A DNA stretch of 64,000 nucleotides from NCBI GenBank assembly GCA_917880885.1, contig OU862928.1, positions 42,396,962 through 42,460,961 of the forward strand, in the 5' to 3' direction. This DNA is from Limnephilus marmoratus (taxonomy: Eukaryota > Arthropoda > Insecta > Trichoptera > Limnephilidae). The position numbers were made by a program, and so were the translations under genes. Shown in pieces: positions 20,882-32,257 of the stretch. Within the stretch, counting starts at the first letter, position 1. Each line of letters opens with the position of its first letter. The notes beneath the pieces are model-generated. The model saw only the letters and a program-made list of their open reading frames with translations. It did not search any database and was not told the origin of the DNA.

Positions 20882-21879
20882 AAATACTTTTTTACGGAAG
20901 TTTTGGCAATCTACTTAAGAACCTTCCAGGAAAGGAAAGCAGGAATACGCAAGTAAATTATAATTCTTCTTGGTTGTGGAGAGGGTGAGGTATTTCTACC
21001 CCTAATCTGCTAGGCGCTTCCAAAGTTTTGCGAACTTTGCATTACATTTTATATGGGTGGATATTTACCTCCAAAATAAAAATGTTTATTTGTTAAGTTA
21101 TTTGCCTGTAGCCGTTTCTCTTTGTGTGTTTGAATTTTTCTTTTTATGTCTCTCTGTACAGGAAGATGTTTTAAAAACTCCTACGATATAGGTCTTATTT
21201 CAGTCACCTATCGACAAATTCAGATATCATGTTTTCATTAAACATATGTTTGTTTTATTAATGACTTCCTCACTGAGGATTTCTGTTCTGACTTTGTCAT
21301 GTTGGTGTTAAATCATATTTTTGTCAATTTATTTATACAAACGACATTTTTATAAATAAAATGACAAAAATTTGTCGTTTGTTGATCTCGTATTATGAGT
21401 GTTGATTTCCTCTATTTCGATTGTCGATTTCTTCATCTTCATGTTTGTTGACCGAAGATTGTTATGATGGTGTTAAATAAATTTTATGATTTCCTCATCT
21501 TCATGTTTCCTTAAACAAATTTTGGTTTTGTTTTCATTCCACGATATTTGGAAAGGCATTGTGTAATTTTGTTACATAGAATTTATGGTCCAAAAGACAT
21601 GCTTAATTTTTTAATATTGCATAATGTCAGTAGGTTTGAGGTTTTGGTCCTTATAGCGGAAGTGTGTTGGTTAGTAAAGTAGGTTAATAAGTTTTAGATG
21701 TTTTATGATATCTGGATCATTTTGTTGTACAGGAAGTTGCGTTGTTAAGTATACACGAAACCAGTTAGAATTTCAACTATGATCCATGGGGTAAGAACAC
21801 CCAACCGAATTAAATCACTTTTTTATTTGATCGTTGCCTCAATTGCCAAGTATTTGACCTGTATAATAAATTCCCTGAT
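20882..21879. other. No recognisable feature
   Basis: T-rich sequence; no coding signal seen. Confidence 0.45.
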
Positions 21880-22425
21880 AGAGAAGACTGCTCCACACCT
21901 CGCGGTCCTGCGCTGTATGGAGAACCAAGGATATTGACCGTCGCGATTTTATTCCTCTACTTTTCCTTCCAAACACTTTGCAAGTGACCAGGATCGACTT
22001 CTCAGTTTAGCGAGTAACGTATCCAAAGTATCTCAGGATAACTTGTAGACAGACAATTGACGGAATATTATGGATGCCGAGCTCTTCCAGAGTTGATATA
22101 TTAGTGCGCCTGGCTGTTTTGCGCATTTTTCTCTTCTACTTCTTCTTGTGCGGTGTCCCGTGCCCTGGACGTTGGCTATCATGTTGGCTATCTTTGTTTA
22201 CTGCGGCCTACAGTAGACTGTCATCGGCTCTACGTAAACTGGCCAAACCAATGTCTCAGGTTTTTCAGTCATGAGGTTCTCCTTCTTCCAGGGCCCCGTC
22301 TTCCGGCAATCTTTCCTGCATTTTGAGATTTTTCTCTAGCGCCACATTTCGAGGGCGTCTATATTATTTTCCGGCTGTAACGGCCGTCGTTCCTAATCCT
22401 ATTGATCAATTATTGAGACGAAATT
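21880..22425 (-). pseudogene. Degenerate C-terminal region of an RTE-like reverse transcriptase
   Basis: On the minus strand, split over frames, I can read ALEMWRWRKISKCRKD-like sequence (near 22300-22350) and, further down, LRYFGYVTR (near 22030) and AQDREVWSSLLY-like sequence (near 21895-21910). These three signatures in this order mark the C-terminal tail of RTE-type LINE proteins. They differ from RTE-B. Many stops and frameshifts; the boundaries are rough. Small plus-strand frames here, including a hydrophobic one at 22074-22274, are shadows. Confidence 0.5.
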
Positions 22426-23114
22426 TTGGCTCGACGCTCCTCAAATGCGCTCTTTCCAACGCAACTCGCGTTCCGAAACAAATCACTTATCTGATCAGAG
22501 ACTCAGATTGATCGATCGAAAAAATGGGCGAGTCTCATATTGGCAATCGTCGTTGGTTCTCTGTACTCTAAATCTTTGCATTTTGCTCATGACGCTTTAC
22601 ACCCTGTTTCATGGCTTCTTTTCACTTGTAATACCACCGTATAATAGACAGATTTAAATTGCTTTAACGTACGACCCGAGAACGTTTAATAAAAATGACA
22701 TGCTGTTTATGAATCGAAAAAGGACTATCTAGGGCAAATTAAGGGAATCGATACCTCTGCTACATTACAGCCTGTTAGGTGTCAGGTATCTGCTAATAAC
22801 TGCAGCGAGGTGCGCGCAAATTAAACAACCGTGTCGAATAACAAAACCAACGCGAACAGCTCACATGATGGGTAATTGGTTTCAAGCCAGGCTTCTCTCA
22901 CTTCAGCAATTATTACTAAATTACATCATATAGAAATATAGTACCAGATAATATAGAAATATAAAACTGATGAAATGAACCATAGCAGTATAGAAAGTAT
23001 AGCTTATATATTTAGTTTAGTTGAGCCAAGAAGCGAAGCTAGCAGTCTACAGTGGAGTGTTTGTACCTATTTTTTTTGTATTTCTTCGGTATTAACTATG
23101 TAACAATTTCTAGA
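22426..23114. other. No recognisable feature
   Basis: Nothing assigned. Confidence 0.45.
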
Positions 23115-23275
23115 CATTTTGTTTTGAAGAGTTTTAAATTTCAATGCACATTTGGTACTTTACATTTTAAATTTTCTGCTTGCGGCTTCGACACATCCGT
23201 GTCATTAGTGTGCTGGTGAATGACACGGATGTGTCGAAACCGATAGCCGAAAATTCAAAATATAAAATAACAAAT
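23115..23275. repeat. Inverted repeat with GAAAC core, PLE-like
   Basis: The left arm (to about 23203) and right arm (from about 23216) are imperfect inverted copies of ~70 bases, best over GGCTTCGACACATCCGTGTC. The right arm contains CTGGTGAATGACACGGATGT followed by GTCGAAACC: a 5-bp stem GACAC/GTGTC followed by GAAAC, the same layout as at 42720-42765. Confidence 0.5.
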
Positions 23276-23849
23276 GAACGTTAAGATGACAATATACCCT
23301 AAAATATACTTAGAATCTTAACGACGTAAGTAAAGAAACCGTATATACAAATTGCTACTCGCGACCCGTGCACTGGACGGACCTACTACGGAATTTGCTG
23401 TATCAAAGAAAAGAAGAAGAAGACAAATAATGTGGGAATCTTAACGACGTAAGTGAAGAAAGCGTGTAAACAATTATACGCCGCGCCACGGCGTATTGTT
23501 CGAACGTACGGTCGAATTCACCCAAGCAGGCCTGGAGATTCGACCTTTCGGCTGCGTTCATTTTAATTAATTCTGAAGAACGTGCTACAAATATTTAAAA
23601 TGTGTCTCCATGTTGTCCTCCCGAAATTATTAATTCATCGTCTAGAAAAATAAAATCTGGTGCTTACCGCTAACTTTATAGTTGAAAAACGGGTTATAAA
23701 GTTTTGAAATCGTTGTACGTAAAATATATAAATGGTAAGGTACTGTTTTTATTAATCTAATATATAAATAACTCACATTTCTTGTGCGACATGGAAATAA
23801 AAAAGTTATTATAGTTACGGATTCGCCGCAAATGATTAAAATGTGAAGC
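23276..23849. other. No gene; short direct repeat
   Basis: GAATCTTAACGACGTAAGT occurs at about 23309 and 23437, with similar downstream sequence, so about 45 bases are duplicated at a 128-base spacing. Otherwise unassigned. Confidence 0.4.
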
Positions 23850-24100
23850 CAATAGTATATGCGTTAAGAAAAATGAAGATAGTGTGGGTGGTTCTTAGTC
23901 GAAGTATGATACAGTTAAAAGTGACCGAATTGGATATCGACACGGTGGCGCAGTGGTTAGCGCGTTCGCCCGGTAAGCGAGAGGTCCTGGGTTCGAGTCC
24001 CAGATGTGTCAATATCTTTTTCTGATTTTTCTGTTTTCAGATTTTCGATTGAGTTTCGCTTATATTGTCTTCATTTAATTAAATATTAAAATGTGAGTTT
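23850..24100 (+). mobile_element. SINE-G, best copy
   Basis: Leader (GCCAATAGTATATGCGTTAA...AGTGTGGGTGG), then a tRNA-like head at 23938-24010 with A box TGGCGCAGTGGTTAGCG and B box GGTTCGAGTCC, then the body GATTTTCGATTGAGTTTCGC. The head almost folds as a tRNA, but the acceptor stem fails in its last pairs and the body is shared with two other copies. I therefore call it a SINE promoter, not a tRNA gene. Confidence 0.7.
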
Positions 24101-24309
24101 TGAGCGTACAAAAATTATTAGGATTGTGTACCGCCTTAAAATTAAAACTCTTCAAAACAAAATGTTTGTACCTACCCTGATGTATGGCAGTGAGGCATAG
24201 AACTGGCAGAGGAAAGATTGGAGGTGAAGACTGAATGGTGTACTAACCATTTATGATTGTAAGAGAAATATGGCATCCTAAATGGTGAGCTTTAGATTAC
24301 TAAAAAACA

Positions 24310-24662
24310 GTGTGCAATATAGTAGTTATAAATGATGAATACTTGGAGCAGGTGGATGAGTTTGTGTATCTGAGTAGTAGGTTTACGAGATATGGGAAGG
24401 CTGATAGAGATATTGAAAGAAGGGCAAATGCAGGTCACTCCATTAGTGGAGGACTGAATGCCGTTGGCGCTAATAAAAAAACCTGTCAAAAGAAGCAAAT
24501 CAACAGTCCACAATGGAGTGAAGCAGGGAACTGGCAGAGAAAAGATGAAAGTAAACTGAATGCTATTGAAATGAGATCCCTGAGGCGTGCGTGTGGTAAA
24601 ACCATGTACGATCGTGTGAGAAATGTGGATAACCGCAAATAATGCAAGGCTGATGGAAGGTA
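24310..24662 (+). pseudogene. RTE-B reverse transcriptase C-terminal region
   Basis: About 115 codons: LEQVDEFVYLSSRFTRYGK, then DIERRANAGHSISGGLNAVG, then LNAIEMRSLRRACGKTMYDR and VRNVDNRK. The order matches RTE-type proteins after the RT palm (FVYLGS...ERR..AG...MRSLR). A duplicate of the VPTLMYGSEA-NWQRKD segment lies upstream at about 24160-24240. The normal sequence between the LNAVG and NWQRKDESK blocks is damaged. No catalytic motif remains. Confidence 0.75.
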
Positions 24663-24675
24663 ATAAGTAAGATCA

Positions 24676-26594
24676 AACTAATTAGAACTAAACTTGAATA
24701 TGGAAGCACTATTTGGAATCCACATTACTGCAAATATGAAAACATTGTAGAATCAGTTAAAAAAAATGCTAAGACTGTTATCTTTTATATGTCAATTACA
24801 TGAACATCTTAGATCGTACGACTTGCGACTTGAATATTTCAAAATTGATACACTTAAAATCAGAAGGCAATTGACTGATCTAATATGTTAACATAAAATA
24901 ATTCACGGCCATCTTGATACTTCATTGTGTCTTAGCAACATTGATATGAATGTTCCCAATTCCCATTGCTTAAGACGCCATAATATGTTTCACCTGAATA
25001 CATTTAAAAACAATATCGCCTATTTTAGCCCTCTGACCCAAATGTGTCGACTGTATAATAAGATAGAGTGTGCTGAAGTAGATATTTTTGTCGATAATTT
25101 ATATTGATTCAAAAAAAAATCTCTGCGATTGCTGAAAAATATGTGCTAAATTTATTTATTATGTATCATTTTTGTCTCTAATTATGACTCTTATCTTGCC
25201 TCTCTTTAATTGTTATTTGATTAAACTTTGATTTTTTTTTAAAATTCTATCAGCCTTACTAAAAAACCTAGTGAAAATTTTATTCAATTGACAAACGGCC
25301 GCGGATGTGAAAACATTACTAATTTAAAAAATGTTCATGGAAAAAAATACACTTGGTTTACACGGCCTGAGAGGGTAGTTTATCTCTGTTTTAGTAATGA
25401 TATGTGAACGAAATTTGAAATTTTACCAAAGTATTTTGAATGTTCTATATATTTATTATTTTCGAAGGTGTCGTAAAAACAAATACCATTTATGAAAACT
25501 AGATAAAATTACCTTTTAGATTTGTGTAATTGAAATACGCTTTAGTTTTAAAAAACTGCCATATATTAAGATTCAAACGCGAAAAAAATGGAATTTTTAT
25601 TTTACCAAAACATATTTGATGAAAGTGTACAGAAATTTATAAAAAAACAAAATTTAAAAAATACAGACCTTTTATATAATGAATTTGGAACGAAACTGTA
25701 ACCTCACTTTTTCCTCGTGCATACAATAAAATAGTAATAAAAAATTTCAAATTTTTTTTTATTGCCAAAAAACTAACCTAAAAAATGATAATGACTTTTA
25801 TAACATATTTCTTGCATCTTTAAAGACGTTAATTATTTTGATACATTTAGGAAAACATGTATTAGATATTAATATTTAAAAAAAACACCACTTTTATGAA
25901 ATTCTCATAAAATAAAAATGTTTAAATGTAAATTTGAATTTTCATGTTTTATATAAAATACTTTTTGACATTGCAATTTTCAAAGTACGATTATTTTTAT
26001 TATAACTTGACTAAAACTTATTAAAAACCACAAAAAATCGGTAAATATATCAATTATACGAATACAATGGTGAATTAGTCATATTATTATAAATTACGAT
26101 CACATTTGAGTAAGTAATAATATTACACACACATCCGAGGAGTGCTTTTTTTTCGCGCTTTCAGCCCGAACGAACGAACACCCGCGCCGCCACCTGGCGG
26201 TTATGAAGGAAAACACACAATTTAGTACTTTCATTGTGAAAAATTACATTGTTGCCAGACTTATAAAATACATTTTAAGAACAAACCTTATTAGTAATGT
26301 TATCGTGTTTTAGTGTATTTTTGTTTTATTCGTGTTGCTGCTGCAACGCGGGTTATAGGGCGTGCTGTGGTTTTTTTAGTAAGGCTGTATATGTCTAACC
26401 GTTTTTTGTTTTATTATATTTAATTTTTATTTTAACTGTTCCAAAATCAATTATTGTATTATTTGGCTAATTGTTTGTATATAAATTTTTACTTTATCTT
26501 ATTTGTATAATTAACTGAGTTTTTATAACTGCGTTGTTCTCACATGTGTGTGAACAACCTGTAAAATCGCAGTATAAATAAATTAATAAATAAA
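24676..26594 (+). mobile_element. 5'-truncated Jockey-like LINE inserted in RTE-B
   Basis: Codons at 24683-25107 read, with stops and shifts, as the C-terminal region of a Jockey-like LINE: RTKLEYGSTIWNPHYCKY at the start and CLRRHNMFHLNTFKNNIAYF-SPLTQMCRLYN at the end (HRHN...SPI-R-C-L-N pattern). The 3' untranslated region continues to TCGCAGTATAAATAAATTAA at about 26570-26594 but is interrupted at 25250/26388 by a DNA element. Confidence 0.65.
25251..26387. mobile_element. Non-autonomous DNA transposon, unclassified
   Basis: Terminal inverted repeats CAGCCTTACTAAAAAACC on the left and its reverse complement (with one extra A) on the right, 1,137 bases in total. TAT flanks both ends (25248-25250 and 26388-26390), a possible 3-bp duplication. 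The interior is AT-rich and non-coding, apart from a GC-richer patch near 26150-26215. Superfamily not assigned. Confidence 0.65.
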
Positions 26595-26876
26595 ATCAAG
26601 AACGGGACCATCAGATGGTTTGGGCATGTAGAGCGAATGAACGAGTAAAGAGAATATATGACGCAAATGTGAATGACAGAAGAAGTCGGGAAGACAAGGC
26701 ACGATGAAGTGAATCAGATACTTGAGTCAGGCCATGTCAAGAGTAAGAATAATAATTTTTGCATGAGACTATGTATAAACGTGAATGAGAAAAAGAGTGC
26801 GTGCCAAAACTTTTTTGGCGGTTCGTAATCTCTGCTTACTCTTGCGGGAAACTGCGTGATGGTTAGTTAGTTAGTT
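26592..26876 (+). pseudogene. RTE-B end, second part
   Basis: Codons for a WFGHVERMNE segment, then, after a deletion and frameshifts, remnants of the RPRKTW...NQILESGHVKS region, and the tail (GTTA)n. Continues the coding block that stops at 24662. Confidence 0.65.
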
Positions 26877-26919
26877 CAGCCAACTTTTGTTTTCAGCGAT
26901 TATCCATTTCACAAATACA

Positions 26920-27045
26920 CACTTCACCACAATCCACACATCTGCCCTGATAATGAACACTGTAACTCTATCCTAAATGTTGGTTAGCGTTGGATAAAGC
27001 CCACACGGCATAATAACCCAAAAACAAATCACGAAAATCTCAAAT
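26920..27045 (+). mobile_element. PLE-like 3' end, degraded
   Basis: TCTGCCCTGATAATGAACAC, then TAACTCTATCCTAAATGTTGG and CACACGGCATAATAACCC, as in the copies at 10033, 12907 and 58993. The GAAAC motif is mutated. Confidence 0.5.
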
Positions 27046-27860
27046 CGTATCTGATTCCATTCTAAATTTTCACAATCAATATTGATACAAACTGGCTAAC
27101 AAAAAATCTAGCCATCCTATATTTAGATTAGTGAAAAAAGCCTTCGTAAAACCAATATTCCAAGGAGTAATTCTACGTGAATTCGTTATTGCAATTTTCG
27201 CCCCCTTCGGCTATTCTGGCTCGAAAAAATATTTGGTACAGTTTTTCATTGTGTTCCGACGACATCTGGTTTACACACACACACGCACACTAAACTTGTT
27301 CTCGTGCGTAGTGTAGTGGGGTTGCAAAAAAATTAATAAAGTACCCTTTTAAAAAGGATAAAAACCACGTAATATGTTTTCCGTCAAGTTTCCGGGTTAG
27401 ATACTTCATTCGTGGCATCTGGCGTCTAATGTTTTTTTATAAATATTCCGGGAATACCACAAGGATCCGTATTAGGACTCCATGTAAACTACGTTCATAC
27501 TTAAATGCTTGGAACATGATAAAAGTTTGATGAGTAAGTTTGGGAAATGTGTTTGGTCTATTCCAATATAAGTATGATTCCAATAAAATCAGTTATTGAA
27601 GAACTGAATGCAGTAGTGACAAATGAAAAGTTGTCAAATTAAGGGAGGCTAGCTGTCTATAATGGAGTTCTGATACCTAACCTGAAAAATTGGAGGATGG
27701 AAAGAAAGGGAAAGGAAGAAAACAAATTATTATTATTATTTGAGGCAGATAGAGGACATTTAGAGGCACCGCTAAAAATCAGCTGCATTCCAGGAGAAAT
27801 ACTGAATTGTAGCTGATCTGTGACCTTTTCATCAATATAATCAACGATAAAAGAACCAAA
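27046..27860. other. No recognisable feature
   Basis: Nothing assigned. A short CACACACACACG run lies at about 27273-27286. Confidence 0.45.
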
Positions 27861-28253
27861 TCCTTCTAATATTATAAAGGCGAAAGTTTGTACGGACTTA
27901 TGTATGTTTGTTACTCTTTCACGCAAAAACTACTGAACGGATTTTCATGAAACTTTACAATAATATAGCTCATACATCAGAATAACATATAAGCTATAGC
28001 CTAGAATTCTGGCATTATGAAATTTGTATAAAAAATTGCAATAAGTGTCACGCGAGCTGTTTGAAAAATGAATGTAACGGGTATGGAGGGGGAGATAGGG
28101 AGAGGTGGGTAGAGGGGAGGGGGAGAGGGTGAAGAGGGGGCAAGGGAGGGGGGGAGGGGGGGAGGGGGGGGGGGGAGTGGAGTGGTGTTTGGGAAGGTAG
28201 AGGAGGCCCTGAGGGTTCCACCCTATGCAAGCGAAGCCGGGGGTAAAAGCTAG
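27861..28253 (+). mobile_element. Helitron-like element, family H
   Basis: Starts A|TCCTTCTAATATTATAAAGG and ends GCGAAGCCGGGGGTAAAAG-CTAG|T. The 5' subterminal block (TTGTTACTCTTTCACGCAAA, CTACTGAACGGATTTTCATG) recurs at 34386 and, inverted, at 61873. Bases 28075-28200 are an almost pure G/A block with runs of up to ten G. Non-coding. Confidence 0.65.
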
Positions 28254-28361
28254 TGCGTAATATCGTAAAAAATCTATTGGTGAATAAACATTTTTATTAT
28301 TATAATTTTATTAATGTAGGGACACAAATTAACGAAGAGTTAACATGAGTTAAAAAAGTTT

Positions 28362-28530
28362 GGTGACCAGATCTAAATAGCCAGGTACTTCCCCACCTTC
28401 CTCTTCCCCATCTCCTTTCCCTTCCCACTATCTTTAGCCTCACAACATACCCCGATCAGGGAATGGGGATTCCATAGTCTCACTGGCTCCAGACGGGAGC
28501 AAATTTGTGAGGTATTCAAATAACGAAAAA
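28362..28530 (+). mobile_element. SINE-T, 3' half
   Basis: GACCAGATCTAAATAGCCAG, then CCTTCCTCTTCCCCATCTCC, CTCACTGGCTCCAGACGGGA and a decayed GCGGTATTC end. The head is missing and the palindrome CCCCAATTGGGG is altered here. Confidence 0.65.
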
Positions 28531-28550
28531 AATTGTCATCACTATTGGCT

Positions 28551-28874
28551 CTACAACTCCTGGTGGGTCTTGGCATCCTCAAGAGTCTTCCTCCACTCAT
28601 TTCGGTTTTGTGCCAGCTCTCTCCAGTTTAGAAGCTCCAAGGTAGATATGTCTTTGAGGATGTTGTCGCTCCATCTTAATCTTGGCCTTCCCGGGCTCCT
28701 TCGCCCTATTGGTCTTGAGTTCAGCAGGGAATTTGGTGCTTGATGCTCGGTCATTCTCTCCACATGACCCAGCCACCGACGTCTTCCCAGTTTTATAAAT
28801 TTTGCGACGTTTAGCTCCTTAAACAAAGTATAGAGCTCATTGTTGTAACGTCTGCGCGAAAAAAAAAATAACAA
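28551..28874 (-). pseudogene. C-terminal end of an RTE-like reverse transcriptase (third family)
   Basis: An intact minus-strand frame of about 105 codons: RRYNNELYTLFKELNVAKFI, RRRWLGHVERM, RRSPGRPRLRWSDNILKDI, then LNWRELAQNRNEWRKTLEDA. This is the standard C-terminal tail of RTE/Proto2-type LINE proteins: YN-EL-L, GHV-RM, GRPR-RW and a closing R-WR-L. It is distinct from RTE-B. The catalytic RT is absent because the copy is truncated at about 28875 in an A-rich stretch; the first Met lies in junction sequence. Confidence 0.75.
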
Positions 28875-29541
28875 ATACTATTCATGTCTTAAACATTATC
28901 ATTTTATTTCGCTTCGAATTAATTTAGATTTAGTTATTGAAAGTTAAAATTAAAATCGATGTTGTGAGATTTTCGAAACATGTTAACAACTTCTGAAATC
29001 TAAGTATCGGTCCTTACTTCATAACATTCTGTAAACTTAAGCCAAGGTAATCCCCTTTCTGGGTAAATTTAATATTTGTATTATGGTTGTTAAACTCCTA
29101 AGTTATAATTTGATCGTATTAAATGGTACTTGCTTACAAACTATTCTAGATTAGTACTAAATGGTGATGAAATTAGTTTTTCGCCTAAAGTAGTTTATTA
29201 GAAGTTTTGGTAATCAAAGATATAATTGAAGAAGAAAATAGCACTAATAAATCTTGAAGAAAATGTGGTAAAAGAAAATATAGAAAAAAAATGGAAAAAT
29301 AACACTATTAACCCCCCAGGCTAATTTGTTCGGTTTTCGAAACAACTCGTGTAGATCTCATAGAAATCGTTGAGTCACCTTTATTATATTGGTTAGAAAT
29401 ATGGTCTAAACGGTGTTAGAAAGAGAAAACAACACGCTTCATATTCAAATCTAAAAGATTTTCACAAAATAATTAAGTTATGAATTTAAAAAATGAAATG
29501 AAATTTTGGAAATTTTTTATGGCTTATTTTTTTTTTTTTTA
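28875..29541. other. No recognisable feature
   Basis: Nothing assigned. The T run at 29527-29540 is the A tail of the neighbouring minus-strand SINE-T. Confidence 0.45.
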
Positions 29542-29942
29542 CAGTGAATACCGCACAAGAATCTCAACTGCTCCCGTCTGGAGCCAGTGAGACTATGGCA
29601 TCCCCAATTGGGGTATGTTGTGAGGCTGAAGGTAGTGGGGAGGGGAAGGACGTAGGGAAGAGGAAGGTTGTAAAGTACCTGGCTATTCAGATCTGGTCAC
29701 CAAACACGGCTAAAGCCATTTTTAAGCAACGTTTCAATTCTGAATGCTGGTCTTACACCAGGGCGATACTGATAGTATCTTCCACTCTGGAACATGCCGC
29801 ATATATACTATATATTATTTTAAATAAATTAATTGTGAAATAACACAAATTAATCAAATAAAATTTATTTGCGCATGCCGGGTTTGAACCCGCGACCTCC
29901 GGACAGTGAGTCAAGAGTCTTACCCACTGGACTACGGAGGTT
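29542..29942 (-). mobile_element. SINE-T, full-length copy
   Basis: On the minus strand: a tRNA-like head (A box GTAGTCCAGTGGGTAAGAC, B box GCGGGTTCAAACCCGGC), an AAATTTTATTTGATTAATTT segment, the body with CGCCCTGGTGTAAGACC and CGTGTTTGGTGACCAGATC, then the 3' region with palindrome CCCCAATTGGGG and a CTCCAGACGGGAGCAG hairpin, ending GCGGTATTCACTG and an A run. About 400 bases. Small open frames on the plus strand are shadows. Confidence 0.8.
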
Positions 29943-30073
29943 TACATAAAACGACAAAAAATCGAGTCGACAATAGCATTTTTATTTTTTTCGTTATCAA
30001 TAATTTTAGTTAGAAAAAACGTAAGGTGTGCCATTTATAAAACTTTTTTAGGTCTGGATTAAAAAAATATATA

Positions 30074-30485
30074 CAGGGTGTCCGGGGGGTAAAGTGCATT
30101 AACTTCGGGAGGTGGTTCTATACGATAGCACAAGTAAAAAAAATAAATAACTTTTTTCGAAATTCCAACTTTTAGGGGTAGTTTTGAGATAAAAAGATAA
30201 AATTAGTCCGGCGTGTACGGCCAGATTTATTATTTTGCGCTGATACGATACGGACCTATCACAATCGAGTCGGGCGCACGGCGAGCTCTCAGATCGTACC
30301 TCACACTAAGGATATTTAGTAGGTCCTTTTGTATGGGAAAAAATCACACTAAGGATATTTAGTACGTCTTTTTGTATGGGAAAAAAAAAGTTGGAATTTC
30401 CGAAAAAGTTGTTAATCTTTTTTTACTCCCACCATCATGTAGAATCACCTCCCGAAGTTAATGCACTTTACCCCCGGACACCCTG
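30074..30485. mobile_element. TA-flanked MITE with long inverted repeats, copy 2
   Basis: Same ends as 13405-13781 (CAGGGTGTCCGGGG...), TA on both sides, interior in the opposite orientation. A ~43-base tandem duplication (CACACTAAGGATATTTAGTA units at about 30301 and 30345) accounts for the extra length. Confidence 0.85.
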
Positions 30486-30666
30486 TATTTCAAAAATTAC
30501 ATGTATTTTTCAAATTATAAAACTTGAAAGCGTATTTCATCATCTTCTAAAATTAGTTTTTAATTTTTGGATATGTTTCCGAAGTGGAAATAATTTGAAC
30601 CTCTGACAAATTATGGTTAATTCTGAATTTGAAATATGAGATCGAAAAAAATTACTTCAAAATAAG

Positions 30667-31085
30667 AGGTCCCGATGGCTGAATTGGTTACGGCGTTTGT
30701 CCTGGAAATGCAAGAAATCCTGGGTTCGGGTGCAATTTGCAATTGTTACCTTTCTATTTTTCTGTCTCTTGTTCTTTTCCATATTTTAATTTAGGTTTAT
30801 TAGGGAGGCAGGAATGGGTACCGCCGCCCCGGAAACCTTTATTGGATAACCAACACCTCTGTCATAGGTCACCTCATGTGTTTGGCTACGTTTGGTTAGC
30901 AGGGGTGCCCGGGTTCATGATTCCTTAGGTTCAGATTCCTACCCACCCCATAAACCATTTTCCTTCCCAGAACTCTCCTCTCCTTCCTTTCCTTAAAATA
31001 ACCCTCAAAGCATGACATAGGCCCTGAGGGAAATTATTTTCCTCAGAGCCTCCTGTGTGGAGCTCGCATAAAAATAAAAATAAAT
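30667..31085 (+). mobile_element. SINE-A with its own tRNA-like head
   Basis: The head at 30667-30735 has GATGGCTGAATTGGTTACGG (A-box-like) and CCTGGGTTCGGGTGC (B-box-like), resembling the 5' part of a Ser/Leu-type tRNA. It is followed by a T-rich linker, then the SINE-A start (GGGAGGCAGGAATGGGTACC), a large internal deletion (the GGCGGCGGATGCGTC block is gone), and an intact 3' hairpin with A-rich end. This is the best candidate for the natural 5' promoter of SINE-A. Confidence 0.7.
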
Positions 31086-31847
31086 CAGAAATATCTTCTG
31101 CTTCAATTATGAATTGCAATAATGGGCATAACCTTCAATAGTTATTAATTATATATATTTAAGAGTTCTTCCAATAAAAATTCAACTGTATTGTATAAGG
31201 ATGTCCCCATACTTCAATTTCTCTACAAAAGAGATTCATTTTGTCTGGAGATTGTTACGGTAATACTCGACTACTCCAGCTTTACTTCTAATCCACTTGT
31301 TAAACCGATTAAAATTGTAATCGAATTAATATTATAATTTTAGTCACGATAATGACAGCACGATCAATTAAACAAAACTGACAATAAAAGTAATTTCAAA
31401 GTTCTACAAACGAATTGAATTATTCGACAGTACATCCATATTAGAAATAGCTTAATTCTATTTAAAGCAATACGTAATCGTTTGAAATCTTAACGCGGAG
31501 GCCATTCAATTAACAGATTCGATTAATTGACGAACATTTCTTGGAGAAAACGTATTTTCCATTGGAAACTCTGTTCGTTTTCCCATGTTTTTCGGTTGAA
31601 TTAAGTCCAATCCATTGACTTTAACGATGTCGTCTGAATTCGAGAACAAGTCACGTAAAATAGTTAAAATAACCCTTGAAATGGAGACTTACAAATTCTT
31701 GGCATTTCTTTTAATGTTTATGTATTCATCATTCCTAAAATGCACAAGTTTATTGATATTGACTCTCGTCGTCTCGTCCCTTTATCATTTGATGTTTTTC
31801 TGAAATCGGACTTGTTAAAAGCTTTCATGTTTTTTCCTGTGTTTTAA
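31086..31847. other. No recognisable feature
   Basis: Nothing assigned. Confidence 0.45.
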
Positions 31848-32257
31848 CCACTGGAGCGCTCACCCAAAATAAATATATTTGCCTCGATTGCTTGAGATTT
31901 CATTTTTAAATTTTTCGCCAACATTAAAACATTCATACCTTCGAATTTTTACATGAAGACACAAAAACTTATTATATTGCTTTAAAGCCAATGAATTAAC
32001 CATTTTACCATTTATCTCATATTTGTAGGATTTATAAAAAAAATATAAAAAAATTGTAAACTTTATGAATGCGCGAATCCTGTGTGTTTTAGTTGAAACT
32101 GCCGTGAGGGATACTTATTCGAGTCAACATAGAATATTTTCTGTTTGCGTAAGTTGTCTGTGGTATATATGATAATGAAAGATGCATATCTATGGAAAAA
32201 AATTATCCTTACACTGCTGATCAAAAATTCGGCGAAAAAAAAATGTTTTAAAAATTT

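Larger units (their letters stand above)
24150..26876 (+). mobile_element. RTE-B copy split by a LINE that is itself split by a DNA transposon
   Basis: RTE-B coding sequence stops at about 24667 (after the CKAD codons) and resumes at about 26592 (AAAATCAAGAACGGGACC, matching the codons that precede WFGHVERM). It ends in GTTAGTTAGTTAGTT at 26861-26876. AAGATCAA/AAAATCAA at the junctions could be the target duplication. The inserted block holds a Jockey-like fragment, within which lies 25251-26387. Confidence 0.65.

Noticed and set aside
22074..22274. Small hydrophobic protein
   Set aside because: Opposite strand of a degenerate RTE-like coding tail. No start context or homologue recognised.
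23938..24010. Candidate tRNA gene
   Set aside because: Cloverleaf is nearly complete, but the acceptor stem mismatches, U33 is replaced by C, and the same head with the same body occurs at 12690 and 17015. It is a SINE head.
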